This document shows, piece after piece, positions 60,623-64,000 of a DNA stretch of 64,000 nucleotides; positions within the stretch are counted from its first letter, which is position 1; each line of letters starts with the position of its first letter. This stretch comes from Chryseobacterium paludis (lineage in GTDB: Bacteria > Bacteroidota > Bacteroidia > Flavobacteriales > Weeksellaceae). Where the stretch lies: assembly GCF_025403485.1 (NCBI RefSeq), contig NZ_CP099966.1, forward strand, positions 1,798,001 through 1,862,000. The letters run 5' to 3'. A program made the position numbers and the translations under genes. The notes under the pieces were generated by a model. The model was not told the DNA's origin, did no database searches, and saw only the letters and a program-made list of their open reading frames with translations.

Positions 60623-60891
60623 CCCCCCACTCTGGTGCCAGTGTAACGCTCGTTGCCTATTTCATATATTGCAAATTTAAATCTATTTCCAAAATCTCCT
60701 GATCATCATTATAGTAATTTCTTGCACTACTATATTTCCATCCATTAGGTTCTGTTACAAAACCACTTTCATACTCACTTAACTTTTAAATATCATAAAT
60801 AAAAATCCGAGAAAGCATACCTTCTCGGATTTATTTATAGATTGTTAATCTTTATTCGGACACGAGCGTGACGCTCGCGCCAGCATGGGGG
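60623..60891 (-). mobile_element. RayT-derived repeat, copy E (type copy)
   Basis: A 269-bp unit with inverted ends. The left end is CCCCCC then CTCTGG and a worn hairpin; the right end is GAGCGTGACGCTC, then GCGCCAGCATGGGGG. The right end complements the left end of copy D over about 30 nt. Between them lie the transposase remnant (60657-60785) and the hairpin ATCCGAGAAAG/CTTCTCGGAT. Two right-end subtypes exist: C and E carry a hairpin, B and D carry CATAGAATnCGCCAGCAGGGG. All copies share one orientation. Confidence 0.85.
60657..60785 (-). pseudogene. C-terminal remnant of a REP-associated tyrosine transposase
   Basis: Forty-two residues: KLSEYESGFVTEPNGWKYSS followed by ARNYYNDDQEILEIDLN. 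GW-x-YSSARNY...LEIDL is the C-terminal mark of IS200/IS605-like REP-associated transposases (RayT). The catalytic HUH and tyrosine parts are absent. Copies A-D have the same segment with frameshifts or stops. Confidence 0.75.
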
Positions 60892-60948
60892 CTGAAAGAA
60901 AAAGATGAAATGATGACAAGGCTAGAAAAGCTAATTGAAAAAAAATAA
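60892..60948 (+). pseudogene. Remnant of a plus-strand gene, coiled C-terminus
   Basis: Directly after the end of repeat E the plus strand reads KEKDEMMTRLEKLIEKK and a stop, the kind of coiled tail found after HTH domains of phage-type regulators. The body of the gene has been lost at the repeat border. A terminator follows. Confidence 0.4.
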
Positions 60949-60982
60949 AATTAAAGTAATTGGTACATTACTTTTTCATAGA

Positions 60983-61010
60983 GAAGGCTTAACGTTTTAG
61001 TTAAGCCTTC
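60983..61010 (+). terminator. Terminator hairpin after the plus-strand remnant
   Basis: An 11-bp perfect stem (60983-60993/61000-61010) with a 6-nt loop followed by TTGTTT. From 61011 to 61128 there is only a worn repeat right end (TTGTCATATAATGC, ending GAGGGG at 61126). Confidence 0.75.
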
Positions 61011-61128
61011 TTGTTTGTCAAATATGACGCATCAGTCAATAAACAATATGCTATAAATAAGGTATTTTACTACAATATTTAATATCCGTTATACTCCTTT
61101 TGTCATATAATGCATTAGTAGAGGGGAT

Positions 61129-61695
61129 TTATAACGGAATGTCAGGATATTGATCTTTTAATGAGTGAACTTTTTGCTCAGTAAAATTCATTTCTAGAAA
61201 GGAACTAATTTCATATACCATCGTATTGTCTTGATATTCTATTCTATTATCATAATAAACATTTAATAATTTTTCGATAAAGTGAAATGTTTTATCAGTA
61301 GCTGTAGAATTTGTAATCATCATAAATAAAAACCTAAAGTTATTTAATAATTTTCCATTTTCTATAAAAAAATTATAAACTTCATTTAATTCATTAGTAA
61401 TATCGATTATTAAATTTTGTTTTTTTAAATAATCATCAATTAAATCAAATCGTAAATATGATTCTCTATATTGATTTTTAAAATCGGGGTCAAGTTCAAT
61501 AGGAATATTTATATTCTTTAATAAACTAAGTATTTCGGCCTTAATCCATTCTTCTTTATTTAATATCTTATTATAAACATCATACGCCTCTTTTTGTAAA
61601 TCTGTATACAATTGAGGACTATTGATAATTGAATTAATATCTACATTATTCCTAGACAAAATTCTCAAGTAGTCTAAATATTTAATTTTAAACAT
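61129..61695 (-). CDS. Candidate immunity protein of the current Rhs tip
   Basis: A 188-residue cytosolic, helix-rich acidic protein (YLDYLRILSRNNVDINSIIN; IKAEILSLLKNINIPIELDPDF; LIIDITNELNEVYNFFIENGKLL in part). It starts 4 nt after the stop of the Rhs gene, so it is co-translated with the toxin, the position of the cognate immunity gene. No family recognised. The absence of a signal peptide implies that the current toxin acts in the cytosol. Confidence 0.7.
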   Translation of the reverse strand: MFKIKYLDYLRILSRNNVDINSIINSPQLYTDLQKEAYDVYNKILNKEEWIKAEILSLLKNINIPIELDPDFKNQYRESYLRFDLIDDYLKKQNLIIDITNELNEVYNFFIENGKLLNNFRFLFMMITNSTATDKTFHFIEKLLNVYYDNRIEYQDNTMVYEISSFLEMNFTEQKVHSLKDQYPDIPL

Positions 61696-61699
61696 ATAA

Positions 61700-64000
61700 T
61701 TATTTTAAATTTTTAAAAATTCTAGGAGGACTAATTAAGCTAGCATTAAATAACATTGTTGAGGCTCCAGGAAAACCAATAGACGTTCCTTTTTCATATT
61801 TAATATAATTTAATCCAGCTGCCCTTGCAGCATTAAAAATTGGTCCTCCCGGCCCACTCCCAGACATATATTGATATGGCGTTGCATAAAACGCTCTAGC
61901 TTCTGCCTGATACATAGTATACTCAACAATTACATCGTATGAAGAGTTTGGTTTATTTATAAAATTTGCAGATAAAAGATAATCTATATCTGATCTTACA
62001 TGAGGGCCTTCTCCAGAAGAATTTCTATCTTGGAGATATCCATTGGTTGATAAATATTCTGCATTTGACATAGCTCTATAAAAATGAGTTTTACCACCCT
62101 TGTCTGAAGTGTCACCATTCAATGCAAAAGGTAAAGTCCAAACAAGAGGAGCAACTGTAGCCCCAAGTTCTGCAAGAGTAGCTGTAGAGGCAGCTGCTTC
62201 GCCAGCCACAACACCTTCAGGAATTAAAGCTATATCTGTTACAACCCAAGCTCCAGCAGTTGCTTTCGTACCTTTATTACCACCAAATAACCCTCTGAAG
62301 AAATTACCAATAGATTGCCAAACAGTTGGTTTAGGAGTCCCTAAACTAGCCATAATATCTCTGAATTCCTGTGTTTCTCCAAAAGTAGCAGGCTTCTGAT
62401 CATATACATCACCACCACCACGAGCACCACCAAGTGGTTCTGTTCTATTATCTCTTTCTCCTGTAATGCCCATCCACCATCCAGACCTTGGATCCTGGGG
62501 AGCCATGTCACTTGCCTCATTTGGCATTGCAAATTTTCTTCCATCAGGATCAATAAAGCTGATAGGATTATTTACAACATAATTATAGGGTGAAAATCTT
62601 CTACTTGTTTCAGCGAGAGGATCTATTACTCCCCATCTTCCGATGTCTGCCATATACATCCTAGCACCATAATCACTCCATCCTGTTTCCTTTTGCAGTT
62701 CTTTGCCGTTGTAACCATAATTGTAGGCAAGGTTTCCACTTAAACTGATAGTGTGCTTTAATCCAAAAGGATAATAGTTGTTTTCTTCAATGACCTCTGC
62801 GCTTCCTGTTGAGCTTTTAGCATAACTCAGCCTTACATTTCCTAAATGATCAGTATAGTTGTAAATATACTTATTATTTTCAAAATTGTAATACCCTTCA
62901 GCTGTAGGCACAAACTTAAGAACCTGGCTGAATGCTGTACCTGTGTCTCTGGCTTCATATTGGAATCCGTTTAGATATTCAGTTATTGTTTTGGTTTCTA
63001 AGTTCGTTCTACCCAGACCAAATGTATACGTTTTTCTAAGCTTTGTTCCATCTGCTCTGTATAGATATTTGGTATTTACGTTGATCTCTACATCTTCTGT
63101 TATCACTCTGGGACTATAGGTTTTATCAAACACCACATTATCAGGCAGGCTGAGAACATTGTAATCAATCCTAAGAATACCTTTATCCACCTGATCTTTC
63201 ATGTTCCCATTGTCATCATACGTAATTGGATTCCCTGAGGTGTCAGGATACCCTGCATAGTCACCAGTAGCATCAGTTACAGAATTGAGTTTATTCCCTG
63301 TATATTGATAGGTCAAGTTATCAATCAGTCCTGTGGCACCCAGAGAATTTTTCCCATTTCTCTGAAGAGAAGTGATATTCCCGTTTATATCATATCCCAC
63401 AGATTCGTTAAACAGGTTATTCTCAGGAACAGAAGCATTTGGTTCAGAATAGGCACCTTTTTTCAGTCTATTCAACCCATCATAGGTATAGGTATATCTT
63501 TTTAACACATTATCGCCTGCCGTTTTCCAGTCCACCTCGCTAATGGTTCCGTTATACTTTGATAATGTTCCAACAGGATTAGTATACTTCACTTCATATC
63601 CGAATAATTTTCCACTAAGGTTAGCTGGATTATTGACTTTGATTACTGAGCCTCTAATGTCATAAGCATACTCAATATTTTGTAGGTTATTTCCTACTTT
63701 TTTACTGGAAAGCTGAGAGAGTTCATTATAAGTATTCTCTGCTAAAAGTTCCTGAGGCTGGCCACTCACCTGATGCCATTGCTTTTTTAATCTGTTTTGA
63801 CTATCATACTCAAATGTCTGGGTGATGATCCTTTCTGTATCTGTAGAGAGTCTTTTATGATAGACTTTGGATTGTTTGGGTACTCCAACAAAATCAAGTT
63901 CTGTTTCTGTTTTGGTATATCCACCCAGGTGATTGATCTCATAACCTCCAATTGATCTTCCTTTCGCATCATAATACACATAACTCTTCGTCCAGTTATC
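61700..64000 (-). CDS. Rhs-family polymorphic toxin, 3' part
   Basis: 767 residues are visible; the gene continues past the right edge. YD-type repeats are seen first (NIEYAYDIRGSVIKVNN, YTYTYDGLNRLKKGAYS, YDINGNITSLQRNGK), then the Rhs core (YNYTDHLGNVRLSY, YYPFGLKH, YNYGYNGKELQKETGW, DYGARMYMADIGRWGVIDPL, PYNYVVNNPISFIDPDGR). The tip of about 280 residues begins with a hydrophobic stretch (about residues 570-620 of the visible part) and ends in a domain reading THFYRAMSNAEYLSTNGYL, GEGPHVRSDIDYLL, LNYIKYEKGTSIGFPG. Its FYR-x-MS start is reminiscent of ADP-ribosyltransferase folds, at low certainty. The core forms a shell that holds the tip until delivery. The export route is not in the window. 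Confidence 0.92.
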   Translation of the reverse strand, partial: DNWTKSYVYYDAKGRSIGGYEINHLGGYTKTETELDFVGVPKQSKVYHKRLSTDTERIITQTFEYDSQNRLKKQWHQVSGQPQELLAENTYNELSQLSSKKVGNNLQNIEYAYDIRGSVIKVNNPANLSGKLFGYEVKYTNPVGTLSKYNGTISEVDWKTAGDNVLKRYTYTYDGLNRLKKGAYSEPNASVPENNLFNESVGYDINGNITSLQRNGKNSLGATGLIDNLTYQYTGNKLNSVTDATGDYAGYPDTSGNPITYDDNGNMKDQVDKGILRIDYNVLSLPDNVVFDKTYSPRVITEDVEINVNTKYLYRADGTKLRKTYTFGLGRTNLETKTITEYLNGFQYEARDTGTAFSQVLKFVPTAEGYYNFENNKYIYNYTDHLGNVRLSYAKSSTGSAEVIEENNYYPFGLKHTISLSGNLAYNYGYNGKELQKETGWSDYGARMYMADIGRWGVIDPLAETSRRFSPYNYVVNNPISFIDPDGRKFAMPNEASDMAPQDPRSGWWMGITGERDNRTEPLGGARGGGDVYDQKPATFGETQEFRDIMASLGTPKPTVWQSIGNFFRGLFGGNKGTKATAGAWVVTDIALIPEGVVAGEAAASTATLAELGATVAPLVWTLPFALNGDTSDKGGKTHFYRAMSNAEYLSTNGYLQDRNSSGEGPHVRSDIDYLLSANFINKPNSSYDVIVEYTMYQAEARAFYATPYQYMSGSGPGGPIFNAARAAGLNYIKYEKGTSIGFPGASTMLFNASLISPPRIFKNLK

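Noticed and set aside
53833..60891. Regularly recurring repeats read as a CRISPR array
   Set aside because: Units are about 260 bp, diverged, spaced by genes of different length, and contain transposase remnants and inverted ends; there are no cas genes.

Overview
The window looks like a chromosomal segment of a Flavobacteriia (Weeksellaceae) bacterium, most likely Chryseobacterium or a close relative. The DNA is AT-rich. Promoters match the Bacteroidetes form TTTG-N19-22-TAnnTTTG. There is a SusC/SusD pair, plus GLPGLI, DUF2490, DUF4197 and bacterial alpha-2-macroglobulin proteins and many short signal peptides ending in AQ. The genus is inferred from protein character, not from a marker gene.

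Layout. 1-10.3 kb: a CocE-type hydrolase cut by the window edge, then a minus-strand polysaccharide utilisation locus (SusC, SusD, GH144-type glucanase, esterase, GH3 beta-glucosidase) best read as a beta-1,2-glucan system. 10.6-24 kb: housekeeping and small stress-type genes (DUF4197, DUF493, ArsC-like, deoxynucleoside kinase, two tandem glutaminyl cyclases, VOC and SRPBCC proteins, Na+/H+ antiporter, bestrophin). 24-28 kb: a TolC/HlyD/ABC-2 permease export operon. 28-34.5 kb: ecotin next to a 1968-residue alpha-2-macroglobulin, a pair of protease inhibitors. 34.5-41.8 kb: UbiA-like protein, RecF, DUF721, Gcr-type membrane protein, MtgA, metal-chelate binding lipoprotein, tRNA-Arg(ACG) and a ceramidase-like protein.

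41.8-53.8 kb is accessory. It holds a nested inverted-repeat element, two divergent genes around a perfect 24-nt palindrome, a large membrane-inserted KAP-family P-loop NTPase (candidate defence gene), two membrane-anchored AraC regulators, a serine hydrolase, an orphan toxin-tip/immunity pair, DUF3575, a cold-shock protein and a GLPGLI protein. A near-identical 26-nt direct repeat at 40.88 and 49.95 kb brackets about 9 kb of this.

53.8-64 kb is the most interesting part: the 3' end of an Rhs gene (minus strand, running off the window) followed by an array of broken toxin tips and candidate immunity genes. One displaced tip still carries 55 nt of the Rhs core seam. About 260-bp repeats cut into the toxin tips repeatedly. 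Each repeat contains the decayed C-terminus of a REP-associated (IS200-like) tyrosine transposase, short terminal inverted repeats and hairpins. The candidate immunity proteins nearest the Rhs gene are cytosolic and the distal ones carry export signals. Three of the exported ones (one lies 5 kb away on the other strand) form a divergent paralogous family. This looks like a record of successive Rhs tip exchange, with transposase-derived repeats at many cassette borders.
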